Shown here: positions 26,278 through 35,554 of the stretch, one piece after another
Position numbering within the stretch: position 1 is the stretch's first letter
How the letters are laid out: the number at the start of each line of letters is the position of its first letter
Assembly (NCBI GenBank): GCA_040220855.1
Contig: JAVJVZ010000041.1
Coordinates: forward strand, 1 to 64,000
Direction of reading: 5' to 3'
Length of the DNA: 64,000 nucleotides
Source: JACKNG01 sp040220855
GTDB lineage: Bacteria > Pseudomonadota > Gammaproteobacteria > Ga0077536
Program-made: the position numbers and the translations under genes
Notes under the pieces: generated by a model
Databases searched by the model: none
The model's input: only the letters and a program-made list of their open reading frames with translations
Told to the model about the DNA's origin: nothing

Positions 26278-29200
26278 TTATTCACAACCTTGTTTCTTTC
26301 GACATTGGTGTGCACCCGGATGCTTTGCGCAGAACGATGATGCCGGGGGGGCGTTTAACAAATCTCCAACATCAAATAGCAATTGGGTTTCAGCAGCAAT
26401 CGAGCCTCCGATAAGTGCCTGGACCGTCATTGAGGCGCCACCCTTGCTCAAAGTAGCCGCGATAGCTCCTATTCCACCTGAGGCACCGGTAATTGCCGAA
26501 ATTGCGGTGTCCCGGCCGAGACTATCACTTCCGCTGATCAAACCACTGGCGAGACTACCCGCAGCGCCTGCCGCAGCGTTTGCCGCCACGACAGAACCCG
26601 CAGCCCCCAGCGTCACACCAGCGAAGGCGCCACTCAAAGCCCCGGCGCCTGCGGCCACCGCGATATCACCTGCGGAGCCTCCTTTCAATGCCGTGCTTAC
26701 TCCAGCTGTGACCCCACCAATTACTGCACCTATTGCTGCAGCTGTGGCGTGGACCGGAGTAGCGCCCTCCCGGTCTACATAGCTCAGTGGATTATTCAGT
26801 GCATAGGCATAAGTGTTGAGCCCGCCAGCAAGGCCTATTGGGTCACTTTGTAGATATCGCCCCGTATCAGGGTCGTAGTCGCGATAATAGTTGTAATAGA
26901 TCCCGTCAGCCTCACGAAATTGCCCAGGGAACGCGAGATGATGATCGATTGTGCCGGCAGGCTTGTAGCTAAAGGGGTCAGAAGGGTACCGCCAGCCCAC
27001 CGCATTACCCATGTCGTCAGTAGTCAGATCAGGCACATTCAACTGGTCCGCGTGCAAGTAATAGAGCGCAGGACTACCCCCTCCACTACTTCCCGAGTAC
27101 TTGATGAAAGCGATCGGGACCGCCCCCATGTAAACATACTCGTAGGCCCACCCATTCTCTTCCCGAACTGCCAGCAGCCGTCCTGCTTCATCGTATAAAT
27201 ACACCCGATCCGAGTGCGGTCCAGTGTTCGCGATTCGAACGCCCCGCTGGCCGAGGCCGTTGTAGCGGTACTCATGAGAAAATCCGAAGATACCAGCGAG
27301 CTGAGAGTTCTTAATCCTCCCATTATCCCCATAGGTGAGCGTCAGACTCGATATTGGCTTATTGATTTGTGTGATATTGCCGGCTGCGTCAATGGTAAAC
27401 GACCGCGCCGTCTGCGCCTCATCACAACCGATGCAATACGGCCCGATCGAAGTAATTCGATTTGTTGCCGATTGGTAGTAGTAATTCGACCGCTCTATGC
27501 CTCCGCTGCTGTCATAGGCGTAGTACGTCCGGTTACTGTTATTGTCGTAATTATGGCTCCAACGAGCCCATACGCTGAGTTCATCCGGGGCCCAATCAGA
27601 TCCCTTTAGGTGCGAAGCACCGTCGTACCAAAAGCTGTAATCGTCAAGATAACCTGGTCCATCGATCTCGTCGCGGTTCCCTGCCGCATCAAAAGTTATC
27701 GCAGAATCAATTAATGCCGTCTCGCCGACTTTCTCTACTCTTCGATGTGTGACTTGATAGTCGCCATCAAGCGTGCGGGTCGTTACAAGTCCGTTTGCAT
27801 GCTCCATGTAACGATACGGCCCGAAAGGGACATACTCGACGTTTGAGACGATGTCTAGTTCTGACCCACCGATTGAGTACTTGACCGTGTGAACCAAATC
27901 GTTACTGATAGAAGTCGACGCCTCTCGATAATATGAAATCTCCAATCCAGAAGGGTAGGTAATCCGATCGAGACGGTTCGCATTGTCATAGCTATAACTT
28001 ATCGGGTAGTTGGCACCATCAATGACAGTGTTCTTACAGATTACGTTACCGCGTCCGTCATACACATACTGCGTTGTACCCGCCTCATCCGAAAAAGATG
28101 TCAGCCGCCCAGTTCCATTACGCGCTGAAGGCCCACACGAGGCGATGTTTGAAGTCTCATCATACGTATAGCTGACATTCTCAGGGTTATTCATCTCGTC
28201 TTCATACGTGATTGCCGTTCTTCTCCCAAGGCCATCGTAACGGTACGTTCGCTTAACGCCTCGCCCATCAGTAACAGACAGTATATGACCGCTCGCATCG
28301 TAGCTGTGAAGCGAATGTCCTGTATCTGCGCTTAGGATCTCGCGCAGATCTCCAAATCCATCGAAATCATAAGTCGTCTCGACCCCGTTCGGGACAATCA
28401 AATCCGTCACACCCGTTTGTACAGACGTCACGTCACCAAAGATGTTGTACCCATAAAGTGTATATGCGCCATTCTCGTCTCTTGCCGTGACTACTCGGTC
28501 TAACGCGTCATACTGTAGCTGAACGTAAAGTGTCGGTGAGCTGGGATTGCTGTCACGTGGATCAATAATCCGTTCGATGTTGTCATTATCGTCGTACTCG
28601 ATGGTTCGGGTATCATTCACGCCGTTCACTAACTCTCGGAGACGCGAGAGGCCATCGTATTCGAGAGTCTTTGAATAACGCACGACAGCGCCTTCTTTGA
28701 GCGAGACAGAAACAGGGTTGCCAAGCGAGCTCGGAACAGACGAAATCGCGTGACCAACGTCGTTAGTGACGGCTGTTACCCGGCGAGCATCGTCATATCC
28801 ATACTCGGTAGTTTCTAACATCGGGTTGATCACATCGGTTATGAGTCCCCGCGCGTCCCGAAGATAGGTCGTAATCTGACCGTCCTCCGAGAGGGTACGC
28901 AACCAACCTCGAGCGTAGTAACTAAAGACGTAAGGAGTGCCCTCCATCGACGTCAGCTCAAGCGGGCGCCCATTCAAGTCGTACTTTGTAATCTCGATGA
29001 ACAGTCCTTCTGGAAAATTAATCTTCTTGAGATCGCCTACCGCGTAGAAGCCAGATGACGCGTTCTCGTAGTATTCATAGGTGACAACATCGGTTTCACC
29101 CGGATTGTTTGTGCGCGGCCCGTCAATGGATTTTAGGAGACCAGTCAGAGCCGACGGATCACCTGGATCGTCGCCGAAATAGGTCAGGGTAGTGGTTCGT

Positions 29201-30846
29201 TGTAGAGATGACTGCACATCAGTCACGGTAACGCTTCGGACTAGGCCATCAACTCCGTATGTCGGGTCTACGGTTCGGATAGCAACCCAATCGAAACCGG
29301 AATCATCACAGTCTTGGGGGGGCGTGGACGCAGAGGGATTTAGCGGGGCATACCACGTTCTAAGCTCTGGCTTTGATAGCGACGCGTGCCATTCGGTCAC
29401 TATTTTCCTATAAGCGTGGGGCGTGTTGGTTGGATCGCCCGATATTCCTTCTACAAGGCAGGTCTGGAATCCTCGCTCATTGTATTTGAAGTACGTCTTA
29501 TTGCCCTTGTAGTCGCTATAACTTACGGGGAATCCGTTGGTCGGATCGCGCTCGTAGCTCGCGGTAGCGGGCCCACCACACGTTGGACAATCTCGAGTTA
29601 TCGACGTGAGCTTCCCGACGGGATTCTGCGCCCCCAGATCCATGTCCTCGAAGAAGTACTCAAGCTCCCCGCCTTCACCCGTCTGTACGTAGGTGGTCCA
29701 GCTTAGCCCTGTCGCTGGCGGCAAAGAGTATCCTAGTAAGTACTGATTTGCTCCGCCGGCGCCGGTCGTAGAGATTGGCAATCCCGAACCATTGCCGTTT
29801 CCGGCCGGCAATAATTCGTACTCTACGAACTGGACGTCAGATTCATCGGTGATCGAAGTAATGAGGTTTGTCTGCCCACTTTCCGTAGCAAACCCGAATT
29901 CGATAAGCGGGTTGTTTTCCGGAATCAGATCCTCGTCTGGGTAGATGACTTTAGTCAGTCGATCTCCTCCCGGCACATTTTCGTACTGATATACAACCTC
30001 CTTACCAGACGGATAGATCAGCTTCTCGATTTTTGAGTAAAAAGCATTCCATTCGAATTGAATCTCTCTGCCCGACCGCTCATGACGTACGGTAGTTACC
30101 GCGTAGTAGTCGTCATCCGGCGCCTGATTTGGCTCAGAGTCATTCGATGCATACTCAAGTGTAAGAGTATTACCTTCCTGGTCGGTGATATCTATAAGCC
30201 GCCCTTTGCTGTTATACCGTTCAGTGTTCCCGGTCTTTGCCTCGACGTAGTGCCACGTTGCCACACCATCATTAACGTACAGTAGCTTGTCACGTACGCT
30301 GTTTATCTGAGGAATCCAGACGTCGTCATCATCGAAGTCGAAGAACACGTACTGTCTACCGTCTGGCCGCTCGACAAGAACGCTCTCCGAACACCACGTG
30401 GGTCGCCAGAAGACAGCGCGATGATAGCTGTGCGACCAATTTACATTTTGGCCACCTCTAAGCCCGCTCGAGAAATGGGTGGCATCAGGCCAACAACTTA
30501 TCGAGAAGGTCTTCTTTTGTAGGCTGTAATAGCGCTCAAATTTGAGTGGGAGGACTCCCACGCCGTCGTAGTCGACTTGATGGATAAGCACGTTCCCAGT
30601 GCCGGGATCGACTGGATCGCCCAACGGCTCATAGCCGCCAGGTTCTTCTGAGGGATCTCCCCTTACCGATGGATCTGCGTTTAGCGGACCGTCCCCGGTT
30701 CCGCCTCCACCGCCGACACAGCCGGTGCTCCCGCATGCAAAGCTCTCGATTGTGCCAAGCAGGAAAAGACCGAAGATCAGGTAGAGGAAGATACGCCGAC
30801 AGGTGATACTTAAGGTCTTCATGCCGGGGTGTAGGAAACGCGCCAT
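26278..30846 (-). CDS. RHS/YD-repeat protein with signal peptide and hydrophobic tip
   Basis: The protein is about 1522 aa. I start at the ATG at 30846 because GGAG lies 6 nt before it; an ATG four codons upstream lacks one. The N-terminus has a signal sequence (RRIFLYLIFGLFLLGTIES) instead of a PAAR domain, then DPVDPGTGNVLIHQVDYDG, the usual RHS opening. Many YD repeats follow (for example YDGLGRRTAITYEDE, YDALDRVVTARDE). The core ends with YYNYYRDYDPDTGRYLQSDP and then IGLAGGLNTYAYALNNP. The variable tip after YVDREG is about 165 aa, Ala/Gly-rich and hydrophobic, and ends in CAKHPGAHQCRKKQGCE. This suggests a membrane-inserting toxin or a glycine-zipper region before a short Cys-rich end. 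The protein is probably exported by Sec and displayed, not T6SS-loaded. Confidence 0.9.
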   Translation of the reverse strand: MARFLHPGMKTLSITCRRIFLYLIFGLFLLGTIESFACGSTGCVGGGGGTGDGPLNADPSVRGDPSEEPGGYEPLGDPVDPGTGNVLIHQVDYDGVGVLPLKFERYYSLQKKTFSISCWPDATHFSSGLRGGQNVNWSHSYHRAVFWRPTWCSESVLVERPDGRQYVFFDFDDDDVWIPQINSVRDKLLYVNDGVATWHYVEAKTGNTERYNSKGRLIDITDQEGNTLTLEYASNDSEPNQAPDDDYYAVTTVRHERSGREIQFEWNAFYSKIEKLIYPSGKEVVYQYENVPGGDRLTKVIYPDEDLIPENNPLIEFGFATESGQTNLITSITDESDVQFVEYELLPAGNGNGSGLPISTTGAGGANQYLLGYSLPPATGLSWTTYVQTGEGGELEYFFEDMDLGAQNPVGKLTSITRDCPTCGGPATASYERDPTNGFPVSYSDYKGNKTYFKYNERGFQTCLVEGISGDPTNTPHAYRKIVTEWHASLSKPELRTWYAPLNPSASTPPQDCDDSGFDWVAIRTVDPTYGVDGLVRSVTVTDVQSSLQRTTTLTYFGDDPGDPSALTGLLKSIDGPRTNNPGETDVVTYEYYENASSGFYAVGDLKKINFPEGLFIEITKYDLNGRPLELTSMEGTPYVFSYYARGWLRTLSEDGQITTYLRDARGLITDVINPMLETTEYGYDDARRVTAVTNDVGHAISSVPSSLGNPVSVSLKEGAVVRYSKTLEYDGLSRLRELVNGVNDTRTIEYDDNDNIERIIDPRDSNPSSPTLYVQLQYDALDRVVTARDENGAYTLYGYNIFGDVTSVQTGVTDLIVPNGVETTYDFDGFGDLREILSADTGHSLHSYDASGHILSVTDGRGVKRTYRYDGLGRRTAITYEDEMNNPENVSYTYDETSNIASCGPSARNGTGRLTSFSDEAGTTQYVYDGRGNVICKNTVIDGANYPISYSYDNANRLDRITYPSGLEISYYREASTSISNDLVHTVKYSIGGSELDIVSNVEYVPFGPYRYMEHANGLVTTRTLDGDYQVTHRRVEKVGETALIDSAITFDAAGNRDEIDGPGYLDDYSFWYDGASHLKGSDWAPDELSVWARWSHNYDNNSNRTYYAYDSSGGIERSNYYYQSATNRITSIGPYCIGCDEAQTARSFTIDAAGNITQINKPISSLTLTYGDNGRIKNSQLAGIFGFSHEYRYNGLGQRGVRIANTGPHSDRVYLYDEAGRLLAVREENGWAYEYVYMGAVPIAFIKYSGSSGGGSPALYYLHADQLNVPDLTTDDMGNAVGWRYPSDPFSYKPAGTIDHHLAFPGQFREADGIYYNYYRDYDPDTGRYLQSDPIGLAGGLNTYAYALNNPLSYVDREGATPVHATAAAIGAVIGGVTAGVSTALKGGSAGDIAVAAGAGALSGAFAGVTLGAAGSVVAANAAAGAAGSLASGLISGSDSLGRDTAISAITGASGGIGAIAATLSKGGASMTVQALIGGSIAAETQLLFDVGDLLNAPPASSFCAKHPGAHQCRKKQGCE

Positions 30847-30858
30847 TGGTAACTCCAT

Positions 30859-31548
30859 TCGAAGGTCCCCTCCGCTCTACAGCTTGGGCTACGCAATTGC
30901 ACGAGCCACATTCCCGTACAGACCTGTATGTCGCCACAAGCGTTCCAGCAAGCTCCAAGAGCGCGCATCGCCATTTTGGAGTCAAAGCCCATCAATCCGC
31001 GGATCGTTATATGCTTGTGCTTAGAAACAGCATGTTTCGCCCTCCTATTGGAAGCTACCCGGAGTTCATTACAGGATTGTGTCGGTTTTGCGTTGAGCCA
31101 TTGTGCCGCTAGTCAGGCAACAAGGGCGTGTAAACGCAGTATCAGAAAACTACGACGGCGAGCTCGATTCATCAGAGCTAGTTGGGTTAAGCGAATCCGC
31201 CACCTTTCTGTGTTGCTGAGTGCGAAGCGACACCCAGAGTCATACTTCGTTCGGGCTCTTTCTTGATGAAATGCACATGTCACTGCCAATCGCTAGGTTG
31301 ATGGTCGTAACTGGTTTCCACGGTTCCGAATCCATGCTCGATTTGAACCTCACGCGGAAAGTGCGACATTTCTACGGCTCAGTAGGAGACTTGTGGTATT
31401 CCGTGCGTCCTCGGCCGTAAACTCGTGCCTGTGAATGACTGTAGTGTCGCGATTCTGTAACGTGAAAAATGTACCCTTTAAGCGAAGTTGGCGGCCGGTC
31501 AGACATTTCCGTCGCGTAATTGGCTTGGGTCCTTTGGAGCAGCACAAG
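30859..31548. other. 690-bp gap upstream of the RHS gene, no gene seen
   Basis: Frames here are short, overlap each other on both strands and show no motif. The part next to 30859 should hold the RHS promoter, and the right end the promoter of the Cys-rich secreted protein on the plus strand. Confidence 0.35.
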
Positions 31549-31857
31549 ATGAAACGACCTTTTCCGCCGTTCATGCTATTTATCGGGGCAATCTTCTTCG
31601 CGCCGCACGGAAATGCGAAGTGCTGGGTTGACGCTGATTGTGTGTCATCCCACTTCTGTCGATGCACAACTCTCTCCGTCGAAAGCGCGATGCACTGTGA
31701 TGCCGAGGGAGGCTATTGCCTACCGCGCAAGTTGCGGGTCGGAGAACAAAACAAGACGGTTCTGGACTCACCGCCGAATTCGCAAGCCAGGGCATCGGCA
31801 CTTTCGGACAGGTTACAGGAGCTCCGCAGAGGATCGTCTATAGCGCCCGCGCGATAG
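31549..31857 (+). CDS. Small Cys-rich secreted protein
   Basis: The product is 102 aa from the ATG at 31549, which follows GGAG at 9 nt; the frame is open 38 codons further upstream but the signal peptide fixes this start. MKRPFPPFMLFIGAIFFAPHG is a Sec signal ending before NAKCW. The mature part begins with a dense Cys cluster (CWVDADCVSSHFCRCTT, then HCDAEGGYC; six Cys), followed by a polar, disordered tail. Six cysteines in 35 residues suggest disulfides in the periplasm or outside. I know no family for it. It is divergent to the RHS gene and convergent with the Imm39-like gene. Confidence 0.55.
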   Translation: MKRPFPPFMLFIGAIFFAPHGNAKCWVDADCVSSHFCRCTTLSVESAMHCDAEGGYCLPRKLRVGEQNKTVLDSPPNSQARASALSDRLQELRRGSSIAPAR

Positions 31858-32011
31858 TCGGTGAAGCCGACAGTCGCCAAAGAGCTTGTACTCGATGCGG
31901 TGGTGATGGCGGTGTGGCGACGCAGCCCGTGGTCGCCTGTCGTGACACACCTCAATCAACGTCCGCAGTGACTGTTCGACGCGAGAGGGTGACGCCATGG
32001 GACTTCGTGTT

Positions 32012-32434
32012 TTAGGCATCGGGCGAATCAGGTAGAGATGACATCATTTTTTCCAGTGATTCAACAGGCCTTTCAAATTTCACTCCAGAATGAATCAACG
32101 CCTTCAGGACGGCTCTTCCGAAAACGAATTTCAGATGGTCAAGCGAAGCGCCTGTCAACTCACGCGTGTCCACCTCAATAGCAAGAGGTAGGTCACCGTA
32201 TTTTTTGTTGATCGCTTGATAGCTAGGCTTGTCGTCATTTTTTGGCCCGTAGCGAACAGCAATAGTCACCCATGAAAACGGCGCATCGTCGAGATAGCCA
32301 GATTCGACCATCACCTTTTCAATAGCATCTCGTACCGCCATCAATGCCTTTGCGTCAAAACGATTATTCTTTTGTTTGGTCAGGGCGATCCCGTTTAAGC
32401 CCAACTTTCGATTGTGTGGGGGTTTCGCAATCAT
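32012..32434 (-). CDS. Imm39-like immunity protein, orphan
   Basis: The protein is 140 aa. It matches the layout I recall for the Imm39 family: NRKLGLNGIALTKQKN at the start, GYLDDAPFSWVTIAVRYG in the middle, then INKKYGDLPLAIEVDTREL and a helical C-terminus with ALKALIHSG-like spacing (VLKALIHSGVKF). Imm39 proteins protect against polymorphic toxins. No toxin gene is adjacent: the nearest is the RHS gene 1.1 kb downstream on the same strand, whose own immunity candidate lies at 25965-26270. It may be a retained immunity gene from a lost tip. The assignment rests on memory of the family, without an alignment. Confidence 0.7.
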   Translation of the reverse strand: MIAKPPHNRKLGLNGIALTKQKNNRFDAKALMAVRDAIEKVMVESGYLDDAPFSWVTIAVRYGPKNDDKPSYQAINKKYGDLPLAIEVDTRELTGASLDHLKFVFGRAVLKALIHSGVKFERPVESLEKMMSSLPDSPDA

Positions 32435-32499
32435 CGGTTTGTATTGTTTCTCGGCAATTTATCTTGCCCATACCTCCGTCGGAAGCGCGCGATTAAAAC

Positions 32500-33558
32500 T
32501 CATTGAAGGACATACCATGTCCCCCGGCCGGCCCCATGGCGTGTGAGCAGCTGCTTGTCGACGAGCGCAGATACGTGGCCCTTTATGGTGTTGCGGCTAA
32601 CCCCGGTTATCTTGGTGATTTCGGCAACTGTTACGCGGCCACGTTCGCGGCACAGTTCGAGTATTTGTGCTGATAGCTCGGGTAGGTCGCCGATGAGCAG
32701 GCGCTCCCGCTCAATCTTCCTCTCCAGCCTGTCCTTCTGCTGTTTGAGCGCAGTCAGGAAGTAGAGCAGCCACGGCTGCCAATCCGGACTGTCCCCGCGA
32801 ATTTGGCCTTGCGTACGGCGTAGAGCCAGGTAGTAGGCTTCTTTGCTGTGCTCAATGACGCTTTCCAGTGAGCTGTACAGCACGTAGGCATACCCTGCAC
32901 GCAGCAGCAGCAAGGTCGTGAGGACGCGCGATAGGCGGCCATTGCCATCCTGAAACGGATGGATGGCAAGAAACATCACGATGAAGACGCCGATGCAAAG
33001 CAGGGGGTGAAGTTCCCTCTCACGAAGCGCGTCCTGCATCCAAGTCACCAGTTCGGCCATCAGGCGCGGGGTGTCGAAGGGCGTCGCCGTTTCGAAAACG
33101 ATCCCCATGCTCTCGCCGTCCTCGCCGAACGCTTCGACATGATTGGCCAGGGTCTTGTATTCCCCGCGGTGCCGCTCGTCCTTCTCGGAGTATTTCAGGA
33201 GGTCGCGATGAAGCTGCTTGACGTGGTTTTCGGTGAGTTCAATTTCGTGGGATTGCGCAAAAACCAGTTCCATGACTTCAGCGTAACCCGCGACTTCCTG
33301 CTCGTCGCGGGTGGTGAAGTCCTTGATATCGAGGTTCGATAGTAGCCGCTCGACCTCACGGTCGGAGAGTTTCGCGCCCTCGATGCGGGTCGACGAGCCG
33401 ATGCTCTCAATCGTCGCGACGCGCCGCAAACCTGACAGGCGGTCGGGTGCGAGGCGGCCCAAGGCGCGCCATGCGCCCTTGAACTCATCGAGTTCGGCAA
33501 TTAACGCCAGCAGTTCGGGCGTGATTATCAGCGTTGAAAGGTTCACCAAGCCAGCCAT
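32500..33558 (-). CDS. Fic-domain AMP-transferase with C-terminal HTH
   Basis: The protein is 352 aa. The inhibitory helix motif near residue 53 (IGSSTRIEGAKLS, an S/TxxxEG form) precedes the Fic core, which has HPFQDGNGRLSRVLTTLLL (HPFxDGNGR, catalytic His). The N-terminal inhibitory helix makes it a class II Fic, usually auto-inhibited and also able to remove AMP. The C-terminal third contains a winged helix (VTVAEITKITGVSRNTIKGH). Such Fic-HTH proteins modify a cellular target or autoregulate. All key residues are visible and it looks functional. It lies 97 bp after the relaxase gene on the same strand, suggesting carriage by the mobilization module. Confidence 0.92.
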   Translation of the reverse strand: MAGLVNLSTLIITPELLALIAELDEFKGAWRALGRLAPDRLSGLRRVATIESIGSSTRIEGAKLSDREVERLLSNLDIKDFTTRDEQEVAGYAEVMELVFAQSHEIELTENHVKQLHRDLLKYSEKDERHRGEYKTLANHVEAFGEDGESMGIVFETATPFDTPRLMAELVTWMQDALRERELHPLLCIGVFIVMFLAIHPFQDGNGRLSRVLTTLLLLRAGYAYVLYSSLESVIEHSKEAYYLALRRTQGQIRGDSPDWQPWLLYFLTALKQQKDRLERKIERERLLIGDLPELSAQILELCRERGRVTVAEITKITGVSRNTIKGHVSALVDKQLLTRHGAGRGTWYVLQ

Positions 33559-33654
33559 TTATCCATCCATTTCCATCCGAATGACTATGGCACGCCACCA
33601 TCCAATTGTCCATCCATTTCCATCCGATTGGGAAAGCGACGTCATTGCAAGGGC

Positions 33655-34977
33655 TTAGCGCTCGTAATCTCGTCCGCGGTCTCGGGCACGCGGGCGAGCG
33701 CGGGGTAGATTTCGGGTCGGTGCGGCCACCCCGCTGAAGTGCTCGCGGAGACGAGTTGATGGGTCGCGAGTACTTTCCTGAAAGCGTGCCAAGTCTTGAT
33801 GTAGCTGCTCGATTTCGCGTGCGTGGCAGCGCCGCTGCTCGCGTATCTCGACGTGTAAGGACTGGCGCTCTTCCAGATGCTCGACGATGAGCCCGTCACG
33901 CTCTGCCCGGTCACGGTAGAAGGCAAGCAGGGCTTCCCGCTCATTCTGCCGCCGTACCTTCTGATGCTTGCCGGTCAGGTGGTCCCAGATAGACCGCAGG
34001 CCCTTGGATAGTCGCCGGGTGCGCTCTGCCGTCTCGCGCGCCCAGCGCTGCTCTTGCTTTCTGACGAGTTCAGCACGTTCGTGCCGCTGGCGCTCGATCG
34101 TCTTCCGCAATGCAGCACGCAGCTTGGCTATGTCAGCCGCTTGCCTGTCTTCCACTTCTTTGACATGGCGCCTGAGCATGTCGGTCATACGGCCGGCCAT
34201 GGCGGCCTTGGCCTCATCCACGGAGGGCAGCGCTTTCGCATCGCCCAGCCGCTCTCGCACTTGTTTCGTGCGCATACCGACATACTTGGCGATGGCATAG
34301 ACCTCGCCCTGGACATCGACCGCGACATACCCGCGCCGGTCACCGCGGGCAAGGGTGAAACCCCGTGCCTGCAGCGCACTGGCAAACGCCTTCCCGGAAT
34401 CCGACGCCACCCAGCATTCCTGGAACAGGGATTTGAGTGCCTTGGGGTCACGCCCCGCCCGCTTGGCCTGCTGCCACTCGGCGAGCGTGTAGGTGGCCGG
34501 GTCACGTTCTTTGCTGTTGATGAAGCCTCTGGGCATCGTCCAGCCATGCTCGAGGAACAGCTCCCTGCCGACCTCGCGCAGCTTGCGCTTGTAGTGCGCC
34601 ATGTTGATGGCTTTCATGGCACTCGCATCGATGCGAGACCAGACGGCATGGGCGTGGCGCCGGCCGTCTTTCTCGTGGAAGACAATCGCGCGCGGCTGGC
34701 CGGACAGGCCGAGCCGCGCTTCGGCCTTGTCCACGGCCGCTTCGAAGATCTCGTTACCGACAGATTCGTCCCGCGGCGGATTGAGACTCAGGGAAAACAG
34801 GAACTGCTTGGCCTTGGTCCCGCGCCTGATCGCATAGGCTTCGTGGAAGGCGGCATCGAGATCTTCGCCGACGAAGCCGCGCAGTTCATGGATCTCCACA
34901 TGCTCGTTCTCATGGCCGTTCATCAGGTGGGCGGCGAGCTGCTTGCCGCCAGCGCGTTGGGAGCCCACCAGGATCAT
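33655..34977 (-). CDS. MobP-type relaxase/mobilization nuclease
   Basis: The protein is 440 aa. The N-terminal half is a relaxase domain: MILVGSQRAGGKQLAAHLM, then FSLSLNPPRDESVG, and the HUH-like metal motif HEKDGRRHAHAVWSRID, diagnostic of the MobA/VirD2-like relaxase family. The C-terminal half is Arg/Glu-rich and coiled coil (KTIERQRHERAELVRKQEQ), ending in an Arg-Pro tail. It would nick an origin of transfer and lead single-stranded DNA transfer with an outside conjugation machine. Its start overlaps the mobC stop by 4 bp (ATGA). A clear Tyr nucleophile cannot be fixed by eye. No type IV secretion genes are present, so this is at most a mobilizable element. Confidence 0.9.
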   Translation of the reverse strand: MILVGSQRAGGKQLAAHLMNGHENEHVEIHELRGFVGEDLDAAFHEAYAIRRGTKAKQFLFSLSLNPPRDESVGNEIFEAAVDKAEARLGLSGQPRAIVFHEKDGRRHAHAVWSRIDASAMKAINMAHYKRKLREVGRELFLEHGWTMPRGFINSKERDPATYTLAEWQQAKRAGRDPKALKSLFQECWVASDSGKAFASALQARGFTLARGDRRGYVAVDVQGEVYAIAKYVGMRTKQVRERLGDAKALPSVDEAKAAMAGRMTDMLRRHVKEVEDRQAADIAKLRAALRKTIERQRHERAELVRKQEQRWARETAERTRRLSKGLRSIWDHLTGKHQKVRRQNEREALLAFYRDRAERDGLIVEHLEERQSLHVEIREQRRCHAREIEQLHQDLARFQESTRDPSTRLREHFSGVAAPTRNLPRARPRARDRGRDYER

Positions 34978-35423
34978 GATTTCAGGCCCAGGGCGGTCAT
35001 CAAGATCTGCCGCATCCAGCGGATTTCCTGACAGGCGTCGGTGAGCTCCTTTTCTACTCCCTCATCAACCGGCAGGGCGCCGCAATTGGCGGCTTTGGCG
35101 AGCTGGTTGAGGTTGCTCGACAGACGCAGGCTGCCCAGCAGCGCCAGGAGCTGAGCGAGGGCTTGTTGGTCTTGGATGGGCCGGAAGGACTGACAGGGCC
35201 TTTTCGGGGCCTTGCCGTCAAACAGGCGGCTGCGAATGTAGGCGCCCAGCGGCTGTATTCCGGCCTCGGCTTCCAGTTGCGCGCGCTCTGCGGCGGTCAG
35301 GCGCAGTGAGAACGGCGGCGGTCGCTTGCGCGGCTTGGTTTCTCGCGGAACGTCTGGGCGGGCGGCAGTCTGGAATTGTGGTCCTACCTGTAATGCGCGG
35401 CGCTGGCTTTCAGGGGCACTCAT
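34974..35423 (-). CDS. mobC: MobC-like relaxosome accessory protein
   Basis: The protein is 149 aa. A basic N-terminal region leads into RPPPFSLRLTAAERAQLEAE, a ribbon-helix-helix-like start. After GAYIRSRLFDG comes a helical C-terminus (LLALLGSLRLSSNLNQLAKA) that matches the MobC family. It would bind oriT and help the relaxase melt DNA. It overlaps the relaxase by ATGA, and its own ATG overlaps the stop of a possible 44-codon frame upstream. Confidence 0.85.
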   Translation of the reverse strand: MSAPESQRRALQVGPQFQTAARPDVPRETKPRKRPPPFSLRLTAAERAQLEAEAGIQPLGAYIRSRLFDGKAPKRPCQSFRPIQDQQALAQLLALLGSLRLSSNLNQLAKAANCGALPVDEGVEKELTDACQEIRWMRQILMTALGLKS

Positions 35424-35554
35424 GGCGATGGCCCTCGGAAGTGCGGCGCGTTGTTCTTCAGGTAGTTATTCCAGTTTTCGAGTGACTCGAAGAGTTCATC
35501 TGCGCTCCCTTCATCTAGGCCTTTCCGGTTCGAAGTTTCTCCGGTTTGGCCCAC
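35420..35554 (-). CDS. Possible 44-aa protein coupled to mobC
   Basis: The frame from GTG 35554, with AGGA about 7 nt before it, reads through NRKGLDEGSADELFESLENW to NNAPHFRGPSP and stops with a TGA that overlaps the mobC ATG. The acidic, regular composition and the ATGA link suggest a short coding gene or the remnant C-terminus of a longer one. No homology was recognised, and an in-frame TGA lies a few codons upstream. Confidence 0.35.
   Translation of the reverse strand: MGQTGETSNRKGLDEGSADELFESLENWNNYLKNNAPHFRGPSP

Noticed and set aside
26186..26782. 198-codon Ala/Pro-rich plus-strand frame
   Set aside because: Antisense to the Ala/Gly-rich RHS tip, which explains its composition.
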